Shown: in pieces, positions 26,983 to 36,653 of the stretch
Numbering within the stretch: position 1 is the first letter of the stretch
How the letters are laid out: each line of letters begins with the position of its first letter
Assembly (NCBI GenBank): GCA_000525025.1
Contig: JCKJ01000001.1
Span: forward strand, 806,001 to 870,000
Direction of reading: 5' to 3'
Source: Methylophilaceae bacterium 11
Lineage (GTDB): Bacteria; Pseudomonadota; Gammaproteobacteria; Burkholderiales; Methylophilaceae
Length of the DNA: 64,000 nt
The notes under the pieces: generated by a model
What the model saw: the letters and a program-made list of their open reading frames with translations, nothing else
Database searches by the model: none
What the model was told of the DNA's origin: nothing
Position numbers and translations under genes: made by a program

Positions 26983-28892
26983 TTCGCTTTGCTGTCCAGC
27001 ACTGCCCAGCGTTCCATTTTGGTTTCGATTTCCGCTTCAATTTGCGTTAAACGCAATTGCAGCGGTTTAACGTCATCCGCATGGTCACGATAAAAGTTAG
27101 GGTCTGCCAAGGTCTGATTCATTTGCGTCTGCTCGGCTTCGAGTTGTTCGATTTGCGCAGGCAAAGCTTCCAGCTCTTTTTGTTCCTTAAAGTTTAATTT
27201 TGTTGCGGTTGTACTTTTGCTCGCTGCGGTGTTAGTTGTCGGTGTACTAGTAGTACTGGCTTTGGCTGCACTTGTCTTTTCTGCCAGACGTTGTGCGGTA
27301 AAGCGTTGCCAATCGTCATAACCGCCGCCAAATTCAGTCAGTATGCCATTGCCCTCAAAGGCGATGACTTGGGTGACCGTGTTTTCTAAAAAAGCGCGGT
27401 CATGGCTGACTAAAAACAGTGTACCTGTATATTCTTGCAGCAAGCTTTCCAATAGTTCTAGTGTGTCGATATCTAAGTCGTTGGTCGGTTCATCTAGCAC
27501 CAGTACATTGGCTGGCCGCGCAAATAAACGCGCCAGTAACAAACGATTGCGCTCCCCGCCAGACAGAGACTTCACTGGTGAACGCGAGCGTTGTGGCGGG
27601 AATAAGAAATCTTCTAAGTAACTAATGACGTGCTTACGCTCGTTACCGATTTCTACAAAGTCTGATCCTGGGCTGATCGTATCTGCAAGCGTGGCTTCTT
27701 CATTCAGTTGTTCGCGCATCTGGTCAAAATAGGCCACGCTGATTTTTGTACCACGCTGAATTTCACCACTGTCCGCTTCAATGTCGCCCAAAATGAGTTT
27801 GAGTAGGGTGGATTTACCAATACCATTCGGGCCGAGTAGGCCAATTTTATCGCCACGCAGAATGCGCGTGCTGAAGCCTTTAATCAACGCTTTATCGCCA
27901 TAGGCTTTATAGACTTGGTCGAGTTCTGCCACCAGCTTGCCACTGCGTTCCCCAGCGTCCAGATTCAATTTCACATTGCCTTGGCGCTCACGTCTGGCTG
28001 CACGGTCTAAGCGCAATGCCTCAAGACGTCTCACACGTCCTTCATTACGCGTGCGGCGCGCTTTAATGCCTTGGCGAATCCAGACTTCTTCTTGGGCCAA
28101 AAATTTATCAAATTTGGCGGCATGGGTTTCTTCCACTGCTAATAATTCTTCTTTTTTGAGCTGATATTGCGTGAAGTTTCCCACAAAGTCGGTGAGATTG
28201 CCGCGGTCTAATTCTGTAATGCGGGTGGCGAGTTTGTCTAAAAAGCGGCGATCATGTGTAATGAATAACACGCTGCCACTAAACCCCAACAGCAAATCTT
28301 CTAGCCATTCAATCGCTTCTAAATCCAGATGGTTGGTGGGTTCATCCAGCAATAACACTTCCGGTTCTGCCACTAATGCTCGGCCAAGTGCTACACGTTT
28401 ACGCCAGCCACCAGAGAGGGTAGAGACCAATACATCTGCATCTAGCTTGAGTCTGCTTAATACCGTCTCCACACGCGATTGTGCAGCCCAGCCGTTTTGC
28501 ACATCCATTTCATGCTGTAGCGCTTGCATGTGCGTCATGAGCGCCTCGATATCTGCATCTGGCATGCCCATATCATGGGTAGTTTGGTGATAATCAATGA
28601 TGGTTTGTTGCAAACTGCCCAAGCCTTCTGCTACCGCCTCAAACACGGTATGCGTGTTGTCTAGCTCAGGCTCTTGTGGCACATAGACCACCCGTACATT
28701 GGGGGCACGCCATACCGTGCCATCATCTAATTTAATAGTGCCAGCAATGGCTTTAAGTAAGCTGGATTTACCCGCGCCATTGCGACCAATCAGGCCGACA
28801 CGCTCACCCGGATCTAACTGAAAAGAAGCTTGCGCAAGCAGTGCGTGATGGCCAAAGGCAAGACTGGCGTTATCGAGCGTGATGTGAGGCAT
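26979..28892 (-). CDS. uup: ABC-F family ATPase Uup
   Basis: The 637-residue protein has two ABC nucleotide-binding domains and no membrane segment. The first has Walker A GRNGAGKSS (36-44), signature LSGGWRKR and LLLDEPTNHLD. The second has GPNGIGKST (about 352), LSGGERNR and LVLDEPTNDLD. A charged C-terminal coiled coil (EQKELEALPAQIEQLEAEQ) is the Uup DNA-binding-type tail. ABC-F proteins of this type act on ribosomes or DNA intermediates; uup mutants show altered transposon excision. The length matches E. coli Uup (635). Confidence 0.94.
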   Translation of the reverse strand: MPHITLDNASLAFGHHALLAQASFQLDPGERVGLIGRNGAGKSSLLKAIAGTIKLDDGTVWRAPNVRVVYVPQEPELDNTHTVFEAVAEGLGSLQQTIIDYHQTTHDMGMPDADIEALMTHMQALQHEMDVQNGWAAQSRVETVLSRLKLDADVLVSTLSGGWRKRVALGRALVAEPEVLLLDEPTNHLDLEAIEWLEDLLLGFSGSVLFITHDRRFLDKLATRITELDRGNLTDFVGNFTQYQLKKEELLAVEETHAAKFDKFLAQEEVWIRQGIKARRTRNEGRVRRLEALRLDRAARRERQGNVKLNLDAGERSGKLVAELDQVYKAYGDKALIKGFSTRILRGDKIGLLGPNGIGKSTLLKLILGDIEADSGEIQRGTKISVAYFDQMREQLNEEATLADTISPGSDFVEIGNERKHVISYLEDFLFPPQRSRSPVKSLSGGERNRLLLARLFARPANVLVLDEPTNDLDIDTLELLESLLQEYTGTLFLVSHDRAFLENTVTQVIAFEGNGILTEFGGGYDDWQRFTAQRLAEKTSAAKASTTSTPTTNTAASKSTTATKLNFKEQKELEALPAQIEQLEAEQTQMNQTLADPNFYRDHADDVKPLQLRLTQIEAEIETKMERWAVLDSKAN

Positions 28893-29004
28893 AGATGACT
28901 AACGATGATATTGATTGGGTAGGAGCAGTATTGTAAACGACAACCAGCCATCCCCAATGGGTGACTGGTAAATAAGTCGCTGGTAAATAAAGAGATTGTT
29001 TAAC

Positions 29005-30918
29005 TTAATGGATGGTTTGTGACGGCTCAATGGCGAGTACTGGCGGCTCGCCCGCAGTTAATGCATTGGGTTGATACTCTTCTACCCAGTCTTTGAGCTG
29101 TACTTTGACCTGATGCTCGGCCATGTGCTGCACTTTCTCTAGCCAGTGTAACAAATCATCCAGCCATGCTGCACTTGCACTGCGCGCTTGCGCAATCCGC
29201 AGTTTTTCATGGTTGGTTGGCAAGGTATTTTCATCATCTGCCAGCAGTTCTTCATAGAGTTTTTCACCTGGCCTTAACCCGGTAAACTCAATCCGAATTT
29301 CTTCGTGATGTAATCCTGATAGCTTAATCATGTCTTTGGCAAGGTCGATAATTTTGACGGGCTCGCCCATGTCTAAGACAAAAATCTCACCGCCTTTGCC
29401 CATGGTGCCAGCTTGCAGTACCAACTGTGCGGCTTCAGGAATCGACATAAAGTAACGAGTGATTTCAGGGTGGGTGATAGTGATAGGCCCGCCTCTGGCA
29501 ATTTGTTCGCGGAATTTAGGAATCACGCTACCACTACTGCCCAATACATTACCAAAGCGCACGGTAATAAACTGTGTTTTAGGCGTGTTTTTAGAAGGCT
29601 TTTTAGGCTGGAGACTTTGGCAAACCAGCTCGGCTAAACGTTTACTTGCACCCATCACATTGGTGGGGTTCACCGCTTTGTCGGTAGAAATCAGCACAAA
29701 CTTATCCACCTGTGCCGTTTGGCAGGCGCTGGCAAACTGATAGGTGCCAAATGCATTGTTAATCAATGCTTCCGTCACGTTAAAGTCTTCCATCATTGGC
29801 ACATGTTTATAGGCGGCTGCGTGTAACACCAGTTTAGGCTGGTGCGTGAGTAGCACATGGTTGATGCGCGTTTTATTCTTTATATCTGCAACGATGTACA
29901 AAATTTGTGTGTCTGTCTTACGTTGACTGAACTCTTGTTGCAGCAGGTAAAGTGCATATTCAGAGACATCAATACATACCAGTTTTTTAGGATGATATGC
30001 CAGCACTTGGCGGCATAACTCAGAACCAATCGAACCTGCTGCACCACTTACCATGACAGTATTGCTTGCAATCATGCTGCTTAAGCCGGCGTTATCTAAA
30101 TTCACTACATCGCGGCCCAACAAGTCCTCTACATCCACCTTACGTACTTGCGAGATACTGACTTTTCCACTCATCAAATCACTCATGGCCGGTAAAGTCA
30201 GTACCTCCATCGCAATGCTGTTGGCCACATTCACTGCATGTTTTCTCGCTAGATGATTGGCAGAGGGCATCGCAATGATGCAGTGTTCGCAATCGTATTT
30301 TTGTGCAACTTTCGGTAATGCATCAATTGCACCTTCCACACGGATATGCATAAACTCACGGTTGTGCATCAGCGTGTTGTCATCTAATAGCGCAACCACA
30401 CGCCACTCATGACTTTTGGTCAGCTCTTTAATCAGATTGATGGCTGCATCTTCAACGCCCAACACAATCACGGGTTTGCCTTGTTGCGCAATCGGGTTAA
30501 ATAGACGGCGTTCTTTCCATGCACGATAAGCAAAGCGGCTACCGCCCATGATGAGCACCAACAGTAGTGGGTTAAGAATCAGCACAGAGCGGGGAATGAT
30601 GATTTGCGGTTGGGCAATCAGGCTCGCAAAACCAATCACCAATGCAGAGAGCGCGACTGCGCGAATAATGCGTTTAAGATCTGGAATACTGGCAAAACGC
30701 CACATGCCTCTATATAGGCCAAAAAATACAAAGCAGACAAATTCAATGACTAAGACAATAGGTAATGTTTGCCCAATTGTAGCGACAAAATTATCGGGAA
30801 TAGCAAAGTTAAAACGCAACAAAAACGCAAAATACCAAATGACTGATGCCACAATGACATCATGAAACATGGCAATGTAGGAAAGCCATCTCACTATATA
30901 TTGACGATAAAATTGCAT
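29005..30918 (-). CDS. CapD/WbpM-type membrane UDP-sugar 4,6-dehydratase
   Basis: The 637-residue protein has about four N-terminal membrane helices (15-115), a CoA-binding-like Rossmann segment (about 145-245) and a SDR dehydratase domain. The dehydratase NAD site is GAAGSIGSEL, and the active-site stretch is STDKAVNPTNVMGASKR, in which the usual Tyr of YxxxK is Met, as in WbpM/FlaA1. It should convert UDP-GlcNAc to a UDP-4-keto-6-deoxy-GlcNAc. It is the last gene of the polysaccharide operon, 13 bases after the sugar transferase, matching the wbpL-wbpM order in Pseudomonas O-antigen loci. Confidence 0.92.
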   Translation of the reverse strand: MQFYRQYIVRWLSYIAMFHDVIVASVIWYFAFLLRFNFAIPDNFVATIGQTLPIVLVIEFVCFVFFGLYRGMWRFASIPDLKRIIRAVALSALVIGFASLIAQPQIIIPRSVLILNPLLLVLIMGGSRFAYRAWKERRLFNPIAQQGKPVIVLGVEDAAINLIKELTKSHEWRVVALLDDNTLMHNREFMHIRVEGAIDALPKVAQKYDCEHCIIAMPSANHLARKHAVNVANSIAMEVLTLPAMSDLMSGKVSISQVRKVDVEDLLGRDVVNLDNAGLSSMIASNTVMVSGAAGSIGSELCRQVLAYHPKKLVCIDVSEYALYLLQQEFSQRKTDTQILYIVADIKNKTRINHVLLTHQPKLVLHAAAYKHVPMMEDFNVTEALINNAFGTYQFASACQTAQVDKFVLISTDKAVNPTNVMGASKRLAELVCQSLQPKKPSKNTPKTQFITVRFGNVLGSSGSVIPKFREQIARGGPITITHPEITRYFMSIPEAAQLVLQAGTMGKGGEIFVLDMGEPVKIIDLAKDMIKLSGLHHEEIRIEFTGLRPGEKLYEELLADDENTLPTNHEKLRIAQARSASAAWLDDLLHWLEKVQHMAEHQVKVQLKDWVEEYQPNALTAGEPPVLAIEPSQTIH

Positions 30919-30931
30919 AATTGAGCTTTAT

Positions 30932-31501
30932 TTAATGCGATATGCCATCGCGTTTAAGTACTTTAAATATGGTTAACAGAATGATATAGCAATCTAGCCA
31001 TAATGACTGATGTTTTAGATAGTAAGCATCCAGTGTCACCTTTTCTGGAATAGGCAATTCATCACGACCATTCACTTGCGCCCAGCCTGTGATGCCTGGT
31101 TTTAATATATGCACCCCATGCTCGGTGCGTAAGCTAATTAAATCGTCTTGATTGAACAATGCCGGACGAGGGCCAACAATCGACATATCACCTTTGAGTA
31201 CGCTCCAAAGCTGTGGTAGTTCATCCAAGCTGGTTTTACGGATAAAACTACCTACCGGTGTTAAGTACTGATTGGGGTCAGCCTGTTGATTCATGATATG
31301 TGTGGCGAGAGCAGGGGTATTCACTTTCATAGAACGGAATTTTGGCATACTAAACAACAGATTATGCTTACCAACACGTTTGCTCCAGTAGAGTGTCGGT
31401 CCGGTCGAAGTCAGTTTTACCAAAAAATAGGTGACTATGATTAGTGGTAATAAAAGCACTACTCCTATAAGGGTTAGGGATATATCTAATAATCTTTTCA
31501 A
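30932..31501 (-). CDS. initiating sugar-phosphate (polyprenol) transferase
   Basis: The 189-residue protein is a small bacterial sugar transferase of the PglC/WcaJ-core type. It has one membrane-inserted N-terminal helix and the conserved blocks [30 protein letters not shown] and [14 protein letters not shown]. It should move a sugar-1-phosphate from a UDP-sugar to undecaprenyl phosphate at the inner leaflet, starting the repeat unit. The likely donor is a UDP-6-deoxy-HexNAc made by its neighbours. It lacks the extra membrane domain of WbaP/WcaJ. Confidence 0.93.
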   Translation of the reverse strand: MKRLLDISLTLIGVVLLLPLIIVTYFLVKLTSTGPTLYWSKRVGKHNLLFSMPKFRSMKVNTPALATHIMNQQADPNQYLTPVGSFIRKTSLDELPQLWSVLKGDMSIVGPRPALFNQDDLISLRTEHGVHILKPGITGWAQVNGRDELPIPEKVTLDAYYLKHQSLWLDCYIILLTIFKVLKRDGISH

Positions 31502-31506
31502 AATAT

Positions 31507-32400
31507 TTACTTCCTTAGCGTCCGAAGAATTCCTTCATGAAAACTTATCTTTGGTTGCCAGCCAAGTAAAGTTTTGGCTTTGGAGACATCTATTTGTAAC
31601 GTGCCAAGCAAGCGTATAGCCAAGCTTGATTTGCCGGATAATTTAAATATCCACTCTAAAATAAAAGGTGGTAGAGCAACGAGCAGTATATTTTTTTTAC
31701 TTATTTGGCGAATAGTTATAATTAACTCTGCTGTAGAAACATCTTCATCATCTGAAATGAGAAAGGTTTGGTTGGCCGCCTGAGGATGAGAACTGCACAG
31801 TAGAATAAAATCTGCCAAATTGTCCAAACTAATAAAGCTCCGTTTGTTATTCACACATGCAAATGGCAACGGCAACGGCAGTTGGCAAAGTTTAATCAGT
31901 TGCTTGAAATTAGCTTTGACACCAGGCCCATAAATGAGGGGAGGGCGAATAATCACCAACTCTATTTGATTGTTTTGACAAAACACTTTCAATGCAGTTT
32001 CTGCTTCTAGTTTAGTTTGACCATAAGCATCTAATGGGGCAGGACTGTCTTTTTCTGTGAAAGGTTGGTTAGATGCTTCCCCATTCACTTTAATCGAGCT
32101 CAGAAAGACAAACCGCTTGATCTTGAGACGTTTAGCTAGTTCAGCGACCTTGAGAGTATAGTCAACATTAACCGAGGCATAAGCTTGGTAAATATCCTCG
32201 GCAGTTTCATGCATGATATGCGCGCGCCCAGCCAAATGTATTAAAGTGTTTGTGTTGTTGTATACCGCGGGGAAAGACTCTGATGCTAACAATTTTTCAG
32301 TCGTCTGCTGATCCAGCCTGAGTAAATCATGCTGTCCGTATAATACTTTTTGTAAAAATTGACCAACAAATCCGCTGGCACCGGTAACTAAAAGCTTCAT
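31507..32400 (-). CDS. NAD-dependent epimerase/reductase of sugar nucleotides (WbpV/WbjF-like)
   Basis: The 297-residue SDR has the NAD motif GASGFVG at the N-terminus, a serine-containing LSSIKVNG segment and the catalytic YGQTK (Y/K). In P. aeruginosa O-antigen loci a homologue (WbpV/WbjF position) lies just before the initiating transferase and dehydratase, and reduces the 4-keto group to give UDP-QuiNAc or UDP-FucNAc. The same order is seen here. With CapD downstream it could make UDP-D-QuiNAc or D-FucNAc, the probable first sugar of the repeat unit. Confidence 0.82.
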   Translation of the reverse strand: MKLLVTGASGFVGQFLQKVLYGQHDLLRLDQQTTEKLLASESFPAVYNNTNTLIHLAGRAHIMHETAEDIYQAYASVNVDYTLKVAELAKRLKIKRFVFLSSIKVNGEASNQPFTEKDSPAPLDAYGQTKLEAETALKVFCQNNQIELVIIRPPLIYGPGVKANFKQLIKLCQLPLPLPFACVNNKRSFISLDNLADFILLCSSHPQAANQTFLISDDEDVSTAELIITIRQISKKNILLVALPPFILEWIFKLSGKSSLAIRLLGTLQIDVSKAKTLLGWQPKISFHEGILRTLRK

Positions 32401-32403
32401 TGA

Positions 32404-33537
32404 TTAAACTTGAGGCGCGTACCACACAGTCCTATTGATATAGTCTACATAGCTCAATACTACTTTCAGTACCTGCGTGGAAACAAATGGATTTTCATAG
32501 TCCTCAACTGGAGAAACCTTACGATTCTTACCGTCGTGGTTGGCTATAGTTACTTTAATCGCATCCAGAACGCGTTCTTTTTTGAGTCCACTCATAATTA
32601 GTGTTCCAACATCCATGCCTTCAGGACGCTCATGCGCATTTCTAACAGTGATGGCAGGTAGATTTAATAATGACGCCTCTTCTGTTATTGTGCCGCTATC
32701 AGAAATGACACAAAGCGCTTCCATTTGTAGCTTAATGTAATCACAGAAACCAAAAGGCTTCATGAATTGAATTAGCGGGTGCAGTTTCTCAATTTGCAAA
32801 TCATCCAACCTTTTTTTTGTTCTTGGATGGGTGGATACGATAATAGGCACTTGATAAACTTCAGCCACCGCATTCAATGTATCCACTAAATCGGTGAGAT
32901 TTTGAGCGCTGTCTACATTCTCTTCACGGTGTGTGCTTACAATAAAAAATTGCTTCGATAGCAAGCCCATTTTACTTAGCACGTCTGATTCTGAAATCTT
33001 TGGCATGTAATAATCGAGTACCTCACGCATGTGCGAGCCAGTCTTGATAATTGTTTCCGGGCGTATGCCTTCTGCTAATAAATACCTTCTGGCATGTTCA
33101 GTCAGTACCATATTGATATCACTTAGATGGTCTAGTACTTTACGGTTTAGCTCTTCCGGCACGCGTTGATCAAAACAGCGATTACCGGCCTCCATATGAA
33201 ATACAGGAATCTTGCGACGTTTGGCAGCAATCACTGCCAAACAGGAGTTGGTGTCACCATATAACATGATAGCGTCAGGATTCTCTTGAGCCATCACCGC
33301 ATCAGCTTTCTCAATTACCCTGGCAATGGTTTGGGCAGCATTTTCACCAACGGCTTCCAAAAAATAATCAGGTTTGCGTATAGTCAGGTCCTCAAAAAAA
33401 ACCTGATTTAATTCATAGTCATAATTCTGGCCGGTGTGTACTAATATATGCTGTGTATGCTTATCTAAAGCCGCAATCACTCGGCTCATCTTGATGAGTT
33501 CTGGTCGGGTACCTACAATGGTCATGACCTTAAGCAT
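32404..33537 (-). CDS. non-hydrolysing UDP-HexNAc 2-epimerase, WecB/FnlC-like
   Basis: The 377-residue protein begins MLKVMTIVGTRPELIKMS, the WecB-family signature, and carries VHTGQNYDYELNQVFFEDL, GDTNS, HMEAGNR and SDSGTITEEAS. The family inverts C2 of UDP-N-acetylhexosamines. Its position after the fnlA-like dehydratase/epimerase and RmlD-like reductase makes it the third enzyme of a UDP-L-6-deoxyhexosamine pathway, the FnlC/WbjD/CapG role. It overlaps the fnlA-like gene by 8 bases. Confidence 0.9.
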   Translation of the reverse strand: MLKVMTIVGTRPELIKMSRVIAALDKHTQHILVHTGQNYDYELNQVFFEDLTIRKPDYFLEAVGENAAQTIARVIEKADAVMAQENPDAIMLYGDTNSCLAVIAAKRRKIPVFHMEAGNRCFDQRVPEELNRKVLDHLSDINMVLTEHARRYLLAEGIRPETIIKTGSHMREVLDYYMPKISESDVLSKMGLLSKQFFIVSTHREENVDSAQNLTDLVDTLNAVAEVYQVPIIVSTHPRTKKRLDDLQIEKLHPLIQFMKPFGFCDYIKLQMEALCVISDSGTITEEASLLNLPAITVRNAHERPEGMDVGTLIMSGLKKERVLDAIKVTIANHDGKNRKVSPVEDYENPFVSTQVLKVVLSYVDYINRTVWYAPQV

Positions 33538-34540
33538 TTAATTCTTCCTGTACATAGTCAAGTTTAAGCAATAGCGACTTAACTTGTTCGACGTTCAACC
33601 TTAACGTGTTGTGAGAAGTGTAATCATCAAACTCTGCAATTTTCTCTTCACCTTCACTGAAGTATTTTGCATAATTAAGATCACGATTGTCCGCCGGAAT
33701 GCGGTAGTAGCCCCCCATATCCTGCGCATGCGCCATTTCTTCTCTAGAAATAAGAGATTCATAAAGTTTTTCACCGTGGCGGGTACCAATTAGGCGAACT
33801 TCGTTGTCTTTATCGAAAACAGTCTTGAGTGCAACTGCAAGATCATGAACGGTCGATGCAGGTGCTTTTTGAACAAAAATATCTCCCTGTGAGCCATGCT
33901 CAAAGGCATACAAAACCAAATCCACTGAATCTTCAAGTGACATAAGAAACCTAGTCATATTGGGGTCAGTAATCGTCATTGGCTGACCTGACTTAAGTTG
34001 CGAGACAAATAGAGGAATTACAGATCCACGCGATGCCATGACGTTGCCATATCGCGTAGCACAAAATACTGTGCTGTTTTCAGGCTGTAAACGAGCCTTA
34101 GCTACCATTAATTTCTCAGCCATTGCTTTGGAAATTCCCATAGCATTAATTGGGTAAACCGCTTTGTCGGTACTAAGCACCACAACGCGGCTGACTTTGT
34201 TAGCAATGGCGGCATTCATTACATTTTCAGTACCCAGTACATTCGTCTTAACCGATTCCATTGGGTAAAACTCGCAAGAAGGCACTTGTTTGAGTGCAGC
34301 AGCATGAAATATATAGTCTACACCTTGCATCGCATGTGAAAGACTATCGTAGTCGCGAACATCTCCGATGTAAAACTTAAGTTTATTGTTGTTGAATGAT
34401 ATACGCATATCTTCTTGTTTTTTTTCATCACGGCTGAAAATGCGAATTTCGCGCACATCGGTAGATAAAAAACGCTTTAATACAGTATTGCCAAAGGATC
34501 CTGTGCCGCCAGTGATCATTAATGTTTTGTTTTTAAACAT
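33530..34540 (-). CDS. fnlA: UDP-GlcNAc 4,6-dehydratase/5-epimerase, FnlA/WbjB/CapE-like
   Basis: The 336-residue cytosolic SDR has the NAD motif GGTGSFGN, the segment LSTDKAVYPINAMGISKAMAEK and FCATRYGNVMASRGSVIPLF. These are typical of the FnlA/WbjB/CapE branch that lacks membrane helices. It turns UDP-GlcNAc into UDP-2-acetamido-2,6-dideoxy-L-arabino-4-hexulose. It sits between the RmlD-like reductase and the WecB-like epimerase, the same three-step block used for L-FucNAc or L-QuiNAc. Confidence 0.92.
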   Translation of the reverse strand: MFKNKTLMITGGTGSFGNTVLKRFLSTDVREIRIFSRDEKKQEDMRISFNNNKLKFYIGDVRDYDSLSHAMQGVDYIFHAAALKQVPSCEFYPMESVKTNVLGTENVMNAAIANKVSRVVVLSTDKAVYPINAMGISKAMAEKLMVAKARLQPENSTVFCATRYGNVMASRGSVIPLFVSQLKSGQPMTITDPNMTRFLMSLEDSVDLVLYAFEHGSQGDIFVQKAPASTVHDLAVALKTVFDKDNEVRLIGTRHGEKLYESLISREEMAHAQDMGGYYRIPADNRDLNYAKYFSEGEEKIAEFDDYTSHNTLRLNVEQVKSLLLKLDYVQEELNA

Positions 34541-34555
34541 ATTTTCTATCCAAAA

Positions 34556-35407
34556 TCATTGATAATAATGCATTAACTTGATTAACTCAGGCCACTTGGG
34601 TGCTGTATAACCGGTTGCTATTTTAAACTTTTCTGCGTCTAGTGAGCGGTCAATGACTAAATTAGAGTCTGGCAAAATTTCGATTGATTTGCCGTAAATA
34701 TCAGCTACCAAGCTCAACAAATCATATTTTGAAATTGGCTCCGCGGCGACGTGATACACGCCAGACAAATCAGTGTTAGGAATGACAATATCACGAATAA
34801 CTTGGGCCAAAGCAACTGTCGGCAGGCCTGAAAATATTGCTTTTTTGTATCCTTTGCACTGTTGATTTTGTGATAAAAACCACCCAATTAACCCATGCGC
34901 ACTTTGTAGCTCATGCCCAATAATTGAAGTCCGTAAGGTAATGGTATGCGGATAACTCACTTCACCAAGATATTTAGATTTTCCATATAGGTCTGTAGCA
35001 TCAGAAGTATCTGTTTCGGCATAATTACCTTTGGTGCCAGAAAATACACAATCTGTACTTACGTGGATCAAACGTGCACCTGCTACAGCGCAAAGATTCG
35101 CTAATTGATGTGGCAACATTGCATTAATTGGCAAAGCCACCAGCGGGTCGTCAACCTCAGCTAACTGTTTAATTAAACCAATGCAGTTGATAACAACCTG
35201 CGGCTTTAATCTGGCAAGTATTTTGACTAATGAGTCATGATTTGACACATCAAAGCCAGTGATAATAGTTTGTGCTCCCTGAGAAAATATTTGGGGAGTG
35301 GTGTTTGATCGCACAGTACCAAACACTTCTAGATTTTGGTTTTCACGCAATATACGGACTGCAGCGTTGCCTAGCATACCGCTTGCACCTAATATTAAAA
35401 CTTTCAA
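34556..35407 (-). CDS. RmlD-like sugar-nucleotide 4-reductase without cupin domain
   Basis: The 283-residue SDR has the NAD(P) site GASGMLGN, STDCVFSG and the catalytic YGKSK. These are the hallmarks of RmlD-type 4-keto reductases. The usual partner at this place in UDP-L-FucNAc loci (FnlB/WbjC/CapF) is about 370 residues with an extra C-terminal cupin epimerase domain, which is absent here. An RmlD-like reductase (WbvR type) instead occurs in UDP-L-RhaNAc/L-QuiNAc pathways. The product is therefore more likely L-QuiNAc or L-RhaNAc. It overlaps the glycosyltransferase upstream by 4 bases. Confidence 0.85.
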   Translation of the reverse strand: MKVLILGASGMLGNAAVRILRENQNLEVFGTVRSNTTPQIFSQGAQTIITGFDVSNHDSLVKILARLKPQVVINCIGLIKQLAEVDDPLVALPINAMLPHQLANLCAVAGARLIHVSTDCVFSGTKGNYAETDTSDATDLYGKSKYLGEVSYPHTITLRTSIIGHELQSAHGLIGWFLSQNQQCKGYKKAIFSGLPTVALAQVIRDIVIPNTDLSGVYHVAAEPISKYDLLSLVADIYGKSIEILPDSNLVIDRSLDAEKFKIATGYTAPKWPELIKLMHYYQ

Positions 35408-36633
35408 CGTTTTTCCTTATTATTTATTACCATTTCAAAATGGCTAATGAGTTCACTCGTTAACTTTTCTTCGTCAAAATGTTTTTTGAAATAATCTCGC
35501 CCATTGACACCCATTTGCTCAAGTTCTGTTTGGGGCATTTTATAAAGGTTTATGATAGCTTCAGCTAAGCCTTCGCCATCTTCAGCTTTAACCGCAATGC
35601 CTGCTTTTGCTTTATTGATGATATTGGCACCCTCGCCATTCAAACAGGCAACAATTGGCTTACCTACTGCAAGATAAGCTTGTATTTTACTCGGAATCGT
35701 CAATTCAAAAATAGGTTGCTTTGTTAAAGTTACCAATAATGCTGAAGCCTGCCTCATTACTGCAGGCATCACTTCTACAGGATAACGCCCCTCTAAAAAC
35801 AGATTAGTTAATCTTTTGTCAGTAACTTGCTTTTGAACCCAATCAAAGATACTACCCGTGCCAATAAGCACTAATTTAATTTCAGAATATGCAGCTAGCT
35901 TTTCTGCTGCCGAAACAATAGTCTCCATAGACTGGGCAATGCCGATATTGCCTGCAAACAAAATTGTAAATCCTGATTTAAGTGAGTCTATTTCAGGCGC
36001 TGCAACACCACTGGGCTTATAAAATTCTTTGTCTACCGAGTTAGGGTAGTATTGAATAGGTACATTCTCTGCGAGGCTTTTCACTGGTTCGATAAACGCC
36101 TCAGACTGGACAAGTATCAAGTCTATATGCGAATAAGTAAAACGAACAAACTTTTGGAGTAGCTTTAATAATAAAGGTGATTTTATATAGCCTGTTGCTT
36201 CTGCGCTTTGCGGCCAAAGATCCTGAACCCAAAGTATGACAGGGATGCCTTTAAGCCACCCTAAAAAAGATGCGGGAATCACTTGAAAAATGGGGGAGGG
36301 TGCATAAACAAAGATAACATCATACTGCTTATTTCTAAGCACCCACGGCGCAAATACAAGGCCGGAAATAATAAACGAAATGTAATTAATAGCTAACTTT
36401 AGAGCGCTTTTGTTTCCTCTCGGGAGCATTGGAATGCGATGGATTTTAATATCTCTCCAGTGCTCTATAGTCACCCCTAAGCCTTTATAGCCTGCAAAAA
36501 AGCTTCCTTCAGGATAGTTAGGCTTGCCTGTTAATACTTCAATATTGTGTCCGCGCGTTTTTAAAGCAGAAGCGATGTCGTTAATTCGAAAACTCTCAGG
36601 CCAGAAATATTGATTAAAAAATAGAATTTTCAT
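35404..36633 (-). CDS. glycosyltransferase family 4, WbuB-like (6-deoxy-L-HexNAc transferase)
   Basis: The 409-residue protein has the GT-B fold of GT4. Its N-terminus has FFNQYFWPESFRINDIASAL and LTGKPNYPEG, and the C-terminal domain has FAGNIGIAQ and FELTIPSKIQAYLAVGKPIV. These match the WbuB/WbjE family that lies next to fnlABC genes and transfers L-FucNAc or L-QuiNAc to the lipid-linked acceptor. It probably works at the inner membrane with a hydrophobic anchor region near residues 85-105. It lies 20 bases after the putative polymerase. Confidence 0.88.
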   Translation of the reverse strand: MKILFFNQYFWPESFRINDIASALKTRGHNIEVLTGKPNYPEGSFFAGYKGLGVTIEHWRDIKIHRIPMLPRGNKSALKLAINYISFIISGLVFAPWVLRNKQYDVIFVYAPSPIFQVIPASFLGWLKGIPVILWVQDLWPQSAEATGYIKSPLLLKLLQKFVRFTYSHIDLILVQSEAFIEPVKSLAENVPIQYYPNSVDKEFYKPSGVAAPEIDSLKSGFTILFAGNIGIAQSMETIVSAAEKLAAYSEIKLVLIGTGSIFDWVQKQVTDKRLTNLFLEGRYPVEVMPAVMRQASALLVTLTKQPIFELTIPSKIQAYLAVGKPIVACLNGEGANIINKAKAGIAVKAEDGEGLAEAIINLYKMPQTELEQMGVNGRDYFKKHFDEEKLTSELISHFEMVINNKEKR

Positions 36634-36653
36634 ATTTATAAGCTGATTTGTAT

